Both the position numbers and the translations under genes were made by a program. Of a DNA stretch of 64,000 nucleotides, positions 7,778 to 17,043 are shown one piece after another (position 1 is the first letter of the stretch; every line of letters begins with the position of its first letter). Location of the stretch: positions 248,001 through 312,000 of the forward strand of contig NZ_JAAATY010000009.1 of assembly GCF_013280595.1 (NCBI RefSeq). Reading direction: 5' to 3'. The DNA comes from Kibdelosporangium persicum (GTDB taxonomy: Bacteria; Actinomycetota; Actinomycetes; Mycobacteriales; Pseudonocardiaceae). The notes under the pieces are model-generated. The model searched no databases. It was given only the letters and a program-made list of their open reading frames with translations, and had not been told where the DNA came from.

Positions 7778-8749
7778 ATGTGCGTCGTGCGGCCAGTGTG
7801 CGTGATCGGACTTGGGCTCATCGGCGGTTCGCTGCTGCGCGCGGCGAGCGAATCGGGCAGGCAGGCGTGGGGCTTCACGACGTCCACGGTGGATGCCGAA
7901 GCCGCCACAGTGGACGGCTACACGGTCGCGTCCGAGGTGAGCGACGCCCTGCGCCAGGCCGGTGATCAGGACGCGATCGTGGTGATCGCCGTCCCGTTGC
8001 CCGCGGTGGACCGGACCTTGGGCGCGATCGCCGCGCACGCGCCGGAATGCGTGCTGACCGACGTGGTGAGCGTGAAGTCGCCCGTCGAGCTGGTGGTACG
8101 GCAGACCGTGCCGCGCACGCGGTACGTCGGCGGGCATCCGATGGCGGGTACGACCTCGTCCGGCTGGGCGGCCGGGTCCGCCGGGTTGTTCAAGGACGCG
8201 TCCTGGGTGCTGACCGTCGAGGACGAGACCGACCTGGAGGCGTGGCGTGATGTCGCACGCCTGGTCCTGGACTGCGGCGCGCAGATCGTGCCCGCGACCG
8301 CGGCCGGGCACGACGACGCGGTCGCCCGGATCTCGCATCTGCCGCATCTGCTGGCCGCTGTGCTCGCCGCGGTTGGTGCCGACGGCGGGAACCTGTCGCT
8401 GGCGTTGGCCGCGGGCTCGTACACCGACGGCACGCGTGTTGCCGGAACGCGTCCGGAGCTGATCCGTGCGATGTGTGAGGGCAACCGGGGACCGTTGCTG
8501 GACGCCGTCGACGACGCGCTCGGCCGGCTCGGCGCCGCGCGTGGCGCGCTGGCGTCCACCGGATCTCTTGGCGCGACGGTGGAAGCCGGTCATCAGGGCT
8601 GGCAGGCGTTGCGGGACTACCGCGGGACGGCCCGTCCGCCCGGCCGCATCGACCTCAGTGCCCCGGACGCCCGCGAGACGCTGCTGGCCCTCGGCGACCA
8701 CGGTGGCCGGATCGTCGGGCTGGACGGGGATTTCGCGCTGACCGGATAA
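7778..8749 (+). CDS. tyrA: Prephenate dehydrogenase
   Basis: This 323-residue enzyme of tyrosine biosynthesis converts prephenate to 4-hydroxyphenylpyruvate with NAD(P). The N-terminal Rossmann motif is VIGLGLIGGSLLRA. The conserved SVKSPVE and GGHPMAGTTSSGW motifs carry substrate contacts, and the C-terminal helical dimer domain contains RISHLPHLLAAVL. There is no fused chorismate mutase or ACT domain. The ATG at 7778 sits very close to its AGGGCAGG site, and an in-frame GTG at 7787 is an equally good start. A location close to tadA recurs in actinobacteria. Confidence 0.92.
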   Translation: MCVVRPVCVIGLGLIGGSLLRAASESGRQAWGFTTSTVDAEAATVDGYTVASEVSDALRQAGDQDAIVVIAVPLPAVDRTLGAIAAHAPECVLTDVVSVKSPVELVVRQTVPRTRYVGGHPMAGTTSSGWAAGSAGLFKDASWVLTVEDETDLEAWRDVARLVLDCGAQIVPATAAGHDDAVARISHLPHLLAAVLAAVGADGGNLSLALAAGSYTDGTRVAGTRPELIRAMCEGNRGPLLDAVDDALGRLGAARGALASTGSLGATVEAGHQGWQALRDYRGTARPPGRIDLSAPDARETLLALGDHGGRIVGLDGDFALTG

Positions 8750-8814
8750 CTCGTTCGGTATCGACCGCGCAACGAAAGTGTGAACGAGGGCACATCGCCC
8801 CCTAGCTTGTCTGG

Positions 8815-10605
8815 GTGGAGCGCCGTCTGTTGCGTCGAGCCGGATACGTGGCCGGGGGTCTGGTGGTCGTCGCCGGAGCCGTGGTCGCGCTGCGTAATAC
8901 CGACACGCCGACCGAGCAGGAACCGCCGCCTCCCACACCGATCCAGACCATCGTCAAGGAGTTCGTCAACGACAGCGCCCTGGCCCCGAAACCCGGCAAC
9001 CGCCCGGAAAGACCTGCGGACCTCTCGGTGCTTCCGGGACCGCACCGGTTACAGGTGACGTGGGCGGCGAAGACACCCGGTTACGAGGTGCAGCTGCGCG
9101 GCGAGGGCGGCGTGATCCGCAACCAGCTGATCGCCGACAACGCGGTGCAGTTCGACGGTTTGGAGGACACCGTCGAATACCAGGTCGAAGTCCGGGCCGT
9201 GGACTCCTTCGGCCAGCGGTCCGACCCGTCGGTCATCCGGAAACGACCGTCCGACAACCGTCCTGACGAAAGCCGCTACGCCCTCGTCGACCACTTCGAC
9301 GGCGATGTCGTGCCCGATCCGGCACGGTGGCGACTCGCGAACAACGCAGCCTGCGCACGAATGTCCCGTGGAGTGGGCGACGACAGCCACAGGCTGATGA
9401 TCAGCGCCGCCTGTGGCAACGAATCCGTCGCGTTACGCTCCCGGACTCCCTTGCAGCTCAAGGACAACGGCGGCGAACTCGGCAGGCTGATGATCGAGAC
9501 CGACTGCCCGCCCAGGGACGGTGAGCTGCTGTTCGACCTGGTCCCCGGCCCGGCGGACCTGATCGACAGCGGACTGCCGCCCGGCACGGTCCGGGTGAAG
9601 ATCACGCCGGATTCGGTCACCCTGCCCGGCGCCGAGCCGGTCGCGATCCCCCGCCGGACCGGCCTGAGCTCCCGCTGGGAACTCGTCCTGCGCACCGACG
9701 GCCTGTCGTTGTGGCGTGACGGAACCAAAGTGGCGAGCAGCGGTTTCGTGCCCACGTGGACGTCGGCGACGCCCCTGTTCGGTTTCGCCGGGCCGCCCAA
9801 CGGTTTGAGCTACATCGGCGTCGACGCGATCGGCCTGTCCAGTGCCGAGACGCCCGCGTTCGTCCCGCCGCCGCGGATCAGCGCGACCAACGCGGGAAAG
9901 GCGACGAGGACCGAGCTGATGTCCGGAGTTCTGGGCGGCCAGCTGCGGATGACAGTGCGGACGACACTTCGTGAGCCGATGGAGCCGTTCACGGTCGAGA
10001 TCGCCGGCCGCTCCTTTCCCGCACGGCCGGCCGTCGACGGGCACGTTTTCGCTCCCACATACCGGTTCCCGATCGTCGCCGACCTGCCCGCCGACGCGCT
10101 CGTGCTGTCCGGCGACCGCCGTGAACTGCGGATCACCGTGCGCGGCGCCAATCCGAACATCTCACCGGTCGTGCAGCACGCCGACCTCGAACTGATCCCC
10201 GACCCGGCGGGCAAGCCCGCACCCGATCAGGCCGAACCGCCGTCCGAGCCGGCGGAACGGCCACGCCTGGTCCTCGCTTCGCTGAACACGACCTTCCTGG
10301 ACGCCGCCGGCCGCAAGATCGAGAACAACGAGCTCTCCTCCCGGGGACGTGTTGTGCTGGAGGTGACCGCCGAAGGGCTGGCGATGCACGCGGGACTCGC
10401 CGGGATCGAGGTTTTCGTGGACGCCCAACGGATCGTGGGCATCCCGACCAACAAGGACGGCCCCGGCGTCGCCGGGCAGTGGCGCATCGCCCTCAACAGC
10501 GCGGCTTTCCCGCCAGGACCGCACAACGTCGAGGTGAAGGCGATCAGCACGGACCCGAACGTGCCCCCCGGCTACACCACCACGACCTGGTCGATCCCCC
10601 GCTGA
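8815..10605 (+). CDS. Membrane-anchored extracellular protein with fibronectin type III domain
   Basis: The protein has 596 residues. A single N-terminal hydrophobic helix (YVAGGLVVVAGAVVAL) follows a basic start and should act as an uncleaved anchor or signal. A fibronectin-III-like domain covers about residues 65-145 (PADLSVLPGPHRLQVTW through EYQVEVRAVDSFGQRSDPS). Residues 160-345 look like a concanavalin-like jelly roll, opening with LVDHFDGDVVPDPARWRL. Two more beta-rich segments follow. It contains TTA codons (HR-L-QV and VA-L-RS), which are rare in such genomes and can make expression bldA-dependent. The GTG start lies about 6 bases after a possible -10 box (TAGCTT, 8803-8808), suggesting a leaderless mRNA. 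Role unknown; carbohydrate or cell-wall binding is a guess. Confidence 0.7.
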   Translation: MERRLLRRAGYVAGGLVVVAGAVVALRNTDTPTEQEPPPPTPIQTIVKEFVNDSALAPKPGNRPERPADLSVLPGPHRLQVTWAAKTPGYEVQLRGEGGVIRNQLIADNAVQFDGLEDTVEYQVEVRAVDSFGQRSDPSVIRKRPSDNRPDESRYALVDHFDGDVVPDPARWRLANNAACARMSRGVGDDSHRLMISAACGNESVALRSRTPLQLKDNGGELGRLMIETDCPPRDGELLFDLVPGPADLIDSGLPPGTVRVKITPDSVTLPGAEPVAIPRRTGLSSRWELVLRTDGLSLWRDGTKVASSGFVPTWTSATPLFGFAGPPNGLSYIGVDAIGLSSAETPAFVPPPRISATNAGKATRTELMSGVLGGQLRMTVRTTLREPMEPFTVEIAGRSFPARPAVDGHVFAPTYRFPIVADLPADALVLSGDRRELRITVRGANPNISPVVQHADLELIPDPAGKPAPDQAEPPSEPAERPRLVLASLNTTFLDAAGRKIENNELSSRGRVVLEVTAEGLAMHAGLAGIEVFVDAQRIVGIPTNKDGPGVAGQWRIALNSAAFPPGPHNVEVKAISTDPNVPPGYTTTTWSIPR

Positions 10606-10610
10606 TCAGC

Positions 10611-10656
10611 CTCGTGAGTGTTTATCCGTGTTCTAACCCTGATAAACACTCACGAG
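10611..10656. repeat. Dispersed palindromic repeat / terminator, copy 1
   Basis: Perfect 16-bp arms (CTCGTGAGTGTTTATC at 10611-10626 and its complement at 10641-10656) flank a 14-base loop. It lies between the convergent genes ending at 10605 and 10662, where it should terminate both. A near-identical element, in the opposite orientation as judged by its loop, is at 46917-46962. Confidence 0.85.
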
Positions 10657-10661
10657 GGGGT

Positions 10662-11255
10662 TCAGACGCGGTGGGCGAGGTGGGGGTATTCGATCACGAA
10701 GCCTGAGCTGTCCACGGTCAGGTCCGCGCTGAAGGTCTCGTCGGCGTAGTTCACGACCGAGCTCTGCTCGCCGACCGACACCGTCGTGTAGGTCTGCTGC
10801 GAGACGCGGAGCGACAGATCCGGCAGCGACACGTACACGACCGGCAGTTCGTGCGTGCCGGGCTCGCGGTGCAGGCCGAGCCTGCGGATCGGCAGGGAGT
10901 TGAACAGGACCGAGCCCTCGACGTCCACTTCGAGCGCTCCGCCGAAGGCCGCGCGTTCGCTACCCTGGCCACGGTCGACCAGCCAGAGGCCGTCCTTGGT
11001 GCGGGTGACCGAGATCTGGCACTCGTTCTCGGCCGTGGTCGCGCGGATCAGCAGACGGCTGAACGCGCCGGACTGGTCGGTCCCGGCCTCGAAGGAGGCG
11101 CTGAAGGCCTCCTCGTCGCCGGTCGCCGCGGCGATGATCCGGCCGGACGCCTTCAACCGGTCGTCGGAGACCAGCAGACGGACCGACTCCAGCCGGGGCG
11201 TGTCCACGCCCTGCCAGGTCAGGATGGTGGGTTTGCGGGTGATCGTCGTGGTCAC
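10662..11255 (-). CDS. Putative glycolipid-binding domain protein
   Basis: This 197-residue protein opens with TITRKPTILTWQGVDTPRLES, and its middle segment YVSLPDLSLRVSQQTYT matches the actinobacterial family annotated as putative glycolipid-binding (DUF1089-like). The pattern is all-beta with no signal peptide. It starts with GTG (11253-11255), overlapping the upstream antitoxin-like gene by four bases, so the two are translationally coupled. The biochemical activity of the family is largely inferred from structure; I have no evidence for a specific ligand. Confidence 0.7.
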   Translation of the reverse strand: MTTTITRKPTILTWQGVDTPRLESVRLLVSDDRLKASGRIIAAATGDEEAFSASFEAGTDQSGAFSRLLIRATTAENECQISVTRTKDGLWLVDRGQGSERAAFGGALEVDVEGSVLFNSLPIRRLGLHREPGTHELPVVYVSLPDLSLRVSQQTYTTVSVGEQSSVVNYADETFSADLTVDSSGFVIEYPHLAHRV

Positions 11256-11446
11256 GCGGTGTCCTGCTTGGGCCTGTCCGGGATCATGTCCTGGATCTTG
11301 CCGACGACGGAGTCGATCTGGGCCTCGTGCCCGAACTTCTGCTTGGCGAACTCGCCAGCCTTCTCGACACCCTCTTCGATCTTGCCGCCGTGCTGGTTGA
11401 CAAGGTCCTGCGCCTTGTTCCTCAGCTCGTCGAAGTTCATTGCCAT
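11252..11446 (-). CDS. Antitoxin-like small protein (Rv0909/MT0933 family)
   Basis: This 64-residue helical, charged protein (MAMNFDELRNKAQDLVNQHG) resembles the MT0933-like family, annotated as antitoxin after the mycobacterial Rv0909-Rv0910 pair. The ATG at 11444-11446 is preceded by GTGAGGGAG, a good ribosome site; a longer frame without such a site exists. The coupled downstream gene would be the partner by position, but it looks like a glycolipid-binding protein rather than a known toxin. The toxin-antitoxin label is therefore weak and a general stress role is possible. Confidence 0.65.
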   Translation of the reverse strand: MAMNFDELRNKAQDLVNQHGGKIEEGVEKAGEFAKQKFGHEAQIDSVVGKIQDMIPDRPKQDTA

Positions 11447-11477
11447 GTCGTCTCCCTCACCAGGCCCGTCTCGCAGG

Positions 11478-13421
11478 CTACCCAACCCGGCGGACTGGTT
11501 GCAGCAGCCTTCGGACGATCTGCCCGCCCGTCCGGGTGTACCAGTCCGGTCCGCGCAGCGTGGCCAGCACCGACACCAGCTCCGTGACCAGCCGGGACAG
11601 CCGGTCGACGTCGGGCATGGGCATCCGCTCCGGCGGACGTTCCTCCCTGATCGAGGCCACGGCCTCGGCGACCGCGTCGGTCAGTGCCTCGATCGCGTCG
11701 GGCGAGATCGGCTCGGCGCCGCGTTGGATGCCGACAGCCAGGCCGGTCACGGCGTCGGCCGCCCGTTCCAGGGTCACGATCACCGGCCACCACGCCGCCG
11801 CCTGCAGGCCCGCGGCGGACGGTTCGACCACGGCCTGCTGGAAGGCGTTGCGCAGGTCGGACAGCTGCCGATAGGTCTCCCTGCGTAGTTTCACCCTTTT
11901 GTCCGAACCGGACAGCCCGTGCTCGATGTACTTTCCCAGCGACTCGAGGGTGCTCAGCAGCTGTGTCCCCACCCGGGGCCGCAAACTGCCTGGCCACAAC
12001 AGGTATCCGAAGACCAGCACGATCGCGCAGCCCAGTGCGGTGTCGGTCAGGCGGGCCGCGACCAGGCCCCAGTCGTTGGCATGCGCCAAGTCCAGCTGGA
12101 CGATCACGAGCGGCGTGACGAACGTGGAGAACATGCCGTAGTTGCGGTCACGGCCGTACGGCAACGCTCCGGCGATCACCGCCACCAGCACGACCAGGAC
12201 CCATCCACGCGGATCGAACGCCAGCACGAGCGCGCCGAGCAGGACCCCGAGCAACGTGCCGAGACCTCGCAGGACCGCACGGCCGAAGACGGACCCGAAG
12301 TCCGGCTTGAGCACGATCGCGACCGTCAACGCGACCCAGTACGAGTATTCGAGCCGCAACGCCCAGCCAAGGAACTCGGCGACCGCCATGCACAGCATCA
12401 GGCGCAACGCGTGCGACCACGCCACCCAGCCGGTGAAGGCGTCCAGGCGTTCCCGCAACCGCACGTGGTCCTCGGGATCGCGGTGATCACGTTTCCCGCC
12501 CGGCGCCGCGAGACCCTCCAATCCGGCCCGCAACGCCGCCAGGCCGCGGGAGGCCTCGTCGAACTCCGGCGCCGGCGGCAACGGTTTGTCCAGCCGGATC
12601 GCCTCGGCGATCGCGGTCATGTGCAGCACGACCTGGGCGGGCGGCTGCCGTCCGACGTTCACCAGGGCGACGCTGGCCTCGACGACGGGCGTGGTGTCGG
12701 CCAGGAGCGTCATCAGCCTGCGGTACGCCCGGTCACGCCCGGAGAGGTTCGAACGGGCCGTCAGCAGGGCGTCGTAGGCGTCGTTGAGGGCCGTGGTGAG
12801 GTCACGCCTCGCCGCGCGGGCACCTGCGGTGCCTGACGCCGCGAGCATCACGGCGAGCTCGTCGTAGATCTCGGCCACGGCGGCGCGCTCCGGGCCTGTT
12901 GCCTTGAAGGGCCACGCGGCCAGCGCCAGCAGCCACACGAGACCCGCGCCGACGACGAACCAGAACGTGGCCGAGAGCGTGCCCCTGGGCTGACCGGCGC
13001 CCAACGCCGCGAACACGAGCATCTGCAAGGCCGCGAGCGACGCGATGTTGCCGCTCGTGCTGATCAACGCCGAGATCCCGGCGAGGCCGACGATGACCGC
13101 TGCCGACCACCAGCCGTGGCCACCGGCCAGGCTGCCGAGGAAGAACCCGATCCCGCCGCCGACCGCCGCCCAGCCGATCCGCCGCGCGCGGTACCGGTAG
13201 GGCCCGTCCGCGTCACCGAAGGTGCCGCACAACGCGCCCATCGAGACGATCACGCCGATGTCGAGCCGGCCCACGGCCAGCCCGATCCCGATCGGCCCGG
13301 TGATGGTGATCGCCGCCCGCACGATCCGTTTCCACGGCACCGGTGCCTTCTTCGACCGGAGCAACTGGACAAGCCAATGTGGAGCGGCGACCTGCTTGCC
13401 CGTTGCACTCGTCCCCGGCAC
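11478..13421 (-). CDS. FUSC-family integral membrane protein (aromatic-acid-exporter type)
   Basis: This 647-residue protein has two hydrophobic blocks of about five to six membrane helices each (roughly residues 35-170 and 340-470), each followed by a cytoplasmic helical region. This is the duplicated layout of FUSC/YccS/AaeB-like proteins. The second block has the family-typical segment SYWVALTVAIVLKPDFGSV with FGRAVLRGLGTLLG. Members are thought to export aromatic acids or other organics, but few have been tested. It starts 30 bases upstream of the antitoxin-like gene and could head a three-gene leftward unit. Confidence 0.85.
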   Translation of the reverse strand: MPGTSATGKQVAAPHWLVQLLRSKKAPVPWKRIVRAAITITGPIGIGLAVGRLDIGVIVSMGALCGTFGDADGPYRYRARRIGWAAVGGGIGFFLGSLAGGHGWWSAAVIVGLAGISALISTSGNIASLAALQMLVFAALGAGQPRGTLSATFWFVVGAGLVWLLALAAWPFKATGPERAAVAEIYDELAVMLAASGTAGARAARRDLTTALNDAYDALLTARSNLSGRDRAYRRLMTLLADTTPVVEASVALVNVGRQPPAQVVLHMTAIAEAIRLDKPLPPAPEFDEASRGLAALRAGLEGLAAPGGKRDHRDPEDHVRLRERLDAFTGWVAWSHALRLMLCMAVAEFLGWALRLEYSYWVALTVAIVLKPDFGSVFGRAVLRGLGTLLGVLLGALVLAFDPRGWVLVVLVAVIAGALPYGRDRNYGMFSTFVTPLVIVQLDLAHANDWGLVAARLTDTALGCAIVLVFGYLLWPGSLRPRVGTQLLSTLESLGKYIEHGLSGSDKRVKLRRETYRQLSDLRNAFQQAVVEPSAAGLQAAAWWPVIVTLERAADAVTGLAVGIQRGAEPISPDAIEALTDAVAEAVASIREERPPERMPMPDVDRLSRLVTELVSVLATLRGPDWYTRTGGQIVRRLLQPVRRVG

Positions 13422-13439
13422 AGGACCATCTAAACAAAA

Positions 13440-13470
13440 CCAGGCCCGGTGGACGCGCCACCGGGCCTGG
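13440..13470 (-). terminator. Rho-independent terminator of the surface-protein gene
   Basis: Perfect 13-bp arms (CCAGGCCCGGTGG, 13440-13452, and its complement, 13458-13470) with a 5-base loop are followed, on the minus strand, by a T-rich tract (TTTTGTTTA). It lies just beyond the stop of the gene at 13484-14668. Confidence 0.85.
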
Positions 13471-13483
13471 AGTGCTGCCTATG

Positions 13484-14668
13484 TCACGCGCGACGACGAC
13501 GACGCTGGAAGATCAGCGCACCGACACCGCCACCGACGAGCACGACACCGATGATCAGCGGGGTCAGCACCGAGGCACCGGTGTTGGCCAGCTCGTTATC
13601 GGTGTTCTTCGGCTGCGGCTGCGGGGCCTGCTCCGTGCTGGGCGCAGTGGCGACGGCCCAGTCCGCAGACCCCTTGGCCTCCAGGCGCACCTTCTCCGAG
13701 CTGGCCAGGATCATCGACTGCGAAGCCAGGTGCGAGTCGGCGCGAGCACCCTTCTTGCCCAGTGCGACGAACAGTCGGCCGAGCGAGAACTCGCTTTCCC
13801 CGGCGACGGTGAACTCGACCTTGCCGGTGGTCACCGAGGCCGGGACCTTCACGTAGAACTCGTACTTGTCCAGCGACTGGATCTTGGCGGCGACGTCGGC
13901 CTTCGGCAGTTCCTTGCCGTCCTTGTCGCTGAAGATGACGCCCTCGGGCAACTTGGCCGTGATGGCGATGCCCGCGGCGGTCGTGGTGACCACGAACGGC
14001 CCGATCAGGCTGTCGGGCTTGCCACTCAGCTTGGTCGGTTCCAGGGTGAGCACCGGCTTGGGCGCGGCAGAGATGCCCACGTTGGCTTCGCCGATCAGGT
14101 ACTTGTAGACCTTGACGACGTCGTTCTTGGCTTCGGGATTCTTCGGCGTCGGGGCGTCCAGCTTCAACTGGGCGTCGTCGCTGAAGTGCCAGATCGCGGC
14201 CTGCGTCGCGGTGACCGCCTCGGCGACGTTCAGCCCGCCGTCGAACTCGCCACCGATCTTCTTGGCCATGGCCTCGGCGGACAGCTCCGGGTACCCGTTG
14301 TGCAGGATCCAGTTGATCTTGGCGCTGTTCTTTTTGAACGAGGTGCCCTGTTTGGGGTGCTCGTTCCAGGCAGCCTCTTCGTACTCCGCGCCAGGCTTGA
14401 TGCTGGTGTAGATGTCGACGCAGTAGGTGCGCAGCCGCTTGTCGCCGACCTCAAGGACAAAGAGCGAGGTGTCAAACTTGCGCTTGTCCTCCGGACCGTT
14501 GGTCAGCTCGATCTGGTAACCCTGGCCGGCTGTCTTCTCGGCCTCGGTCGGATTGACGATCTTGCCTCTAGCGGCTTCCGCGGCCGCGGGCGTCACCGAA
14601 GCCAACAAGGCCGTGGCCGTGACGCCAACCAGTGCCGCGCCGACGCGCAGCTTCTTCACCCGACTCAC
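13484..14668 (-). CDS. Thioester-domain surface protein with LAxTG sortase signal
   Basis: The 394-residue precursor has a signal peptide (to about residue 31, ending TPAAAEA). Its thioester (TQXA) domain has Cys83 in RTYCVDIY and Gln156 in TATQAAIWHF, the pair that forms the internal Cys-Gln thioester used for covalent attachment to host or surface amines. Beta-rich stalk domains follow. The C-terminus carries LANTG (360-364), a hydrophobic helix and a basic tail (QRRRRRA), which is a sortase E-type cell-wall anchor. Known relatives include adhesins of Gram-positive bacteria and streptomycete surface proteins. It is monocistronic with its own terminator. Confidence 0.9.
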   Translation of the reverse strand: MSRVKKLRVGAALVGVTATALLASVTPAAAEAARGKIVNPTEAEKTAGQGYQIELTNGPEDKRKFDTSLFVLEVGDKRLRTYCVDIYTSIKPGAEYEEAAWNEHPKQGTSFKKNSAKINWILHNGYPELSAEAMAKKIGGEFDGGLNVAEAVTATQAAIWHFSDDAQLKLDAPTPKNPEAKNDVVKVYKYLIGEANVGISAAPKPVLTLEPTKLSGKPDSLIGPFVVTTTAAGIAITAKLPEGVIFSDKDGKELPKADVAAKIQSLDKYEFYVKVPASVTTGKVEFTVAGESEFSLGRLFVALGKKGARADSHLASQSMILASSEKVRLEAKGSADWAVATAPSTEQAPQPQPKNTDNELANTGASVLTPLIIGVVLVGGGVGALIFQRRRRRA

Positions 14669-14847
14669 GATTTGGTGCTCCCTCTTCGGTTAGTGCCCCA
14701 GCTACCCCGTGTGCTTTCGCAGCTGCTCGCGACACACGCGCGCCCTCGTCCCTCTAACGTGTGTCAGGAACAACTACCTGGCGTACATCTACCGATCAGC
14801 GGCGTGACTCTATCCACTTCGTGAAGCGGGTGTGATGCGGGGTACGT

Positions 14848-16524
14848 TTACCGCGCCGCCCACTCGTTCACCACCTGGTCAAGGACAGTGAGCGGGAGCG
14901 GCCCGCTGCCGATGACAAGATCGTGGAACGTCCTGATGTCGAACCGTGACCCCAGCGCCTTCTCCGCGGCCGCCCTGATCCGTTGGATCTCCAGCCTGCC
15001 GACCATGTAGGACAGCGCCTGCCCCGGATACGCGATGTAACGGTCCACTTCGGTCGCGATCTCCAGCTGCGGCATCGGCACGTTCTCGGTCATGTAGTCC
15101 ACGGCCTGCTGCCGTGACCAGCCCTTGGCGTGCAGACCCGTGTCCACGACAAGACGTCCGGCCCTGGTCGCGTCCAACGCGAGCATGCCCAGGCGGGCGA
15201 TGTCGCCGGAATACAGGCCCATCTCGTCGGCCAGCCGTTCGCAGTACAGGCCCCAGCCCTCAACGTACGCGTTCACGTCGGCCAAACGGCGCAACAACGG
15301 CAGGTCTTGCAGTTCGCCCGCGATCGTGAGCTGGAAGTGGTGTCCTGGCACGGCTTCGTGGAACGCCGTCACCTCCGAGGTGTGCCTGTACCGCTCACCG
15401 GGCTGATATGTATTGGCGAAATAAGTGCCCGCGCGCTGACCGTCCAAAGACGGCGGCAGGTAGTACGCCATCGGCGCGCCCGGGGCTTCCGCCGCGGGCA
15501 CCGGTTCGACCTTGCAGCTGTGCGAAGGCAGCCGCCCGAACCACTTCGGTGCCTCCGCTTCGGCGCGTTCGATCGCGGTGCGCGCCGAGGAGAGCATTTC
15601 CTCCTCCGAGCTCCAGCGCAATGCCGGGTCCTCGCGCAGCCGGGTGAAGATCTCCTGCACGTCCTTGGTGCCGAACACCCGGGAGCCGATCTCCGCGAAC
15701 TCGCCGAACAACGAGTCGATCAGGTCGAGTCCGGTCTGGTGCAGCTCCTCGGCCGTGCGGTCGGTCGTGGTGTGCACTCTGGACAGTCGGCCGTACAGCT
15801 CGTCCCCGCCGGGCAGCCAGGTCAGGCCCGCCTTCTCGGCGGGACGGCCGTGCTGGGCCAGCTCGCCGGCCAGGACCTCGCGGTACTTCGCGAACGCGGG
15901 CCGGACGACCTCGTCGATGATCCGGTCCCGCTCGGCCACGAAGGACTCGGCGATCCCGGCAGGCGGCTGCGGCCTGCGCAGCGCATCGTCCTCAGGGGAC
16001 GCTCCGAGATACCGGTCGAGGTGCGCGACGGCGGCCTGAACCAGGTGTGCCACCGGAACACGGCCCGCGGCGACGCCTTCCCGGTGCCGTACGGCGAACG
16101 CCTCCAGGTACTCGGGCAGAGCCCGCAGCCTGGTCAGGTAGTCACGGGCCTTCTGCTCGGTCGGCAGCGCGGTCATCGGCAGCATGGTCAGCAGGCCGGC
16201 CGCGGGACCGACGAACAGGTCGGTGACCGTGTACTCGGCCATCTTCGAGTCGATCCGGTCCACCATGGTCTGTGCCTGCTGGGACACCACGGCCAGGGTG
16301 ATCGCGTCCTGCGCGCTCACCGTGCCCTTGTCGACCGCGTCGGCGCGCCTGTCCAGCTCCAGCGCATGCAGCCGGCTGGCCTCGTCCGCGGCCGCCGAGG
16401 GGTCGCCGACCAGCGCGTCATACCCGGGGATGCCGTGCAGCGAAGCGCCGATCGGGGATCGGTCGAAGCCCAGCCGGATCAGTTCGTCCGCCAGCGCGTC
16501 GGCCTGGCTCGAAGGGGTCGTCAT
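14848..16524 (-). CDS. DUF885-family putative metallo-hydrolase
   Basis: This 558-residue protein contains the family hallmark FHEAVPGHHFQ in its second half, an HExxxGHH-type motif likely to bind zinc with Glu as catalyst. It also has the conserved C-terminal segment AYPGQALSYMVGRLEI. No signal peptide is seen, although some family members are secreted. Members are annotated as putative peptidases or carboxypeptidase-like enzymes, mostly without proof. The ATG at 16522-16524 lies 9 bases beyond the stop of the MarR-like regulator, so the two genes are probably one transcript. Confidence 0.85.
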   Translation of the reverse strand: MTTPSSQADALADELIRLGFDRSPIGASLHGIPGYDALVGDPSAAADEASRLHALELDRRADAVDKGTVSAQDAITLAVVSQQAQTMVDRIDSKMAEYTVTDLFVGPAAGLLTMLPMTALPTEQKARDYLTRLRALPEYLEAFAVRHREGVAAGRVPVAHLVQAAVAHLDRYLGASPEDDALRRPQPPAGIAESFVAERDRIIDEVVRPAFAKYREVLAGELAQHGRPAEKAGLTWLPGGDELYGRLSRVHTTTDRTAEELHQTGLDLIDSLFGEFAEIGSRVFGTKDVQEIFTRLREDPALRWSSEEEMLSSARTAIERAEAEAPKWFGRLPSHSCKVEPVPAAEAPGAPMAYYLPPSLDGQRAGTYFANTYQPGERYRHTSEVTAFHEAVPGHHFQLTIAGELQDLPLLRRLADVNAYVEGWGLYCERLADEMGLYSGDIARLGMLALDATRAGRLVVDTGLHAKGWSRQQAVDYMTENVPMPQLEIATEVDRYIAYPGQALSYMVGRLEIQRIRAAAEKALGSRFDIRTFHDLVIGSGPLPLTVLDQVVNEWAAR

Positions 16525-16533
16525 GCCACGAAA

Positions 16534-17043
16534 CTAGTCGGTCAGGCCCCATTTGCGGTGCAGCTCGGCCCGTCGCTCCCGCCACTCCGCCATGAACTGC
16601 GGCAGGCGTTCGTGCATGAAGGCGTAGAACTCCAGGGTTTCCTTCCACCGCAACCCGGCGGGCGTGTGTTCGCCGAGGATCTCCATGCCCTCCCGCATGG
16701 TGATCTCCCAGCGGTGCATCAGCTGCTCGCGCCGGGTGACCACGTCGTACCAGAGGTCGTCGTTGACGACGTAGTAGTCGCGCCGCGAGCCGGGCTCGCG
16801 CTCGCGCTCGACCATGTTGGCGTGGCTGAGGTAGCGCACCGCGCCGGAGATCGCCGCCGGGCTGACCTGGAGCAGCTCGGCCATGTCGGTCGCGGTCATC
16901 CGGCCGGAGTCCTCGCAGAGCAACGCCACGAACACTCGCGCGGCCATCCGTTGCATTCCCGCGTCGGCGAGGTGTCCGGCGTACCGCTCGATGAACTTCA
17001 GGACCGCGGTCGGGTCCCGCTGCGATTCTGGTGCGACGCTCAC
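16534..17043 (-). CDS. GbsR/MarR-type winged-helix regulator
   Basis: The 169-residue protein has a winged helix at about residues 35-100 (MAARVFVALLCEDSGRMTATDMAELLQVS as helices, with PAAISGAVRYLSHANMVER as the recognition helix, then a wing) and a helical C-terminal dimer region rich in Trp and Arg. The start is the GTG at 17041-17043, behind a strong AGAGGAGG ribosome site; an ATG just upstream is out of frame and closed by a stop. The gene diverges from the ABC exporter pair at 17136 across a short AT-rich promoter region, so it most likely represses that exporter, a common layout. Confidence 0.85.
   Translation of the reverse strand: MSVAPESQRDPTAVLKFIERYAGHLADAGMQRMAARVFVALLCEDSGRMTATDMAELLQVSPAAISGAVRYLSHANMVEREREPGSRRDYYVVNDDLWYDVVTRREQLMHRWEITMREGMEILGEHTPAGLRWKETLEFYAFMHERLPQFMAEWRERRAELHRKWGLTD

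Noticed and set aside
11252-13421. The antitoxin-like, glycolipid-binding and FUSC genes as a toxin-antitoxin or defence island.
   Set aside because: No nuclease, protease or other toxin fold is present and the FUSC protein is a common transporter.
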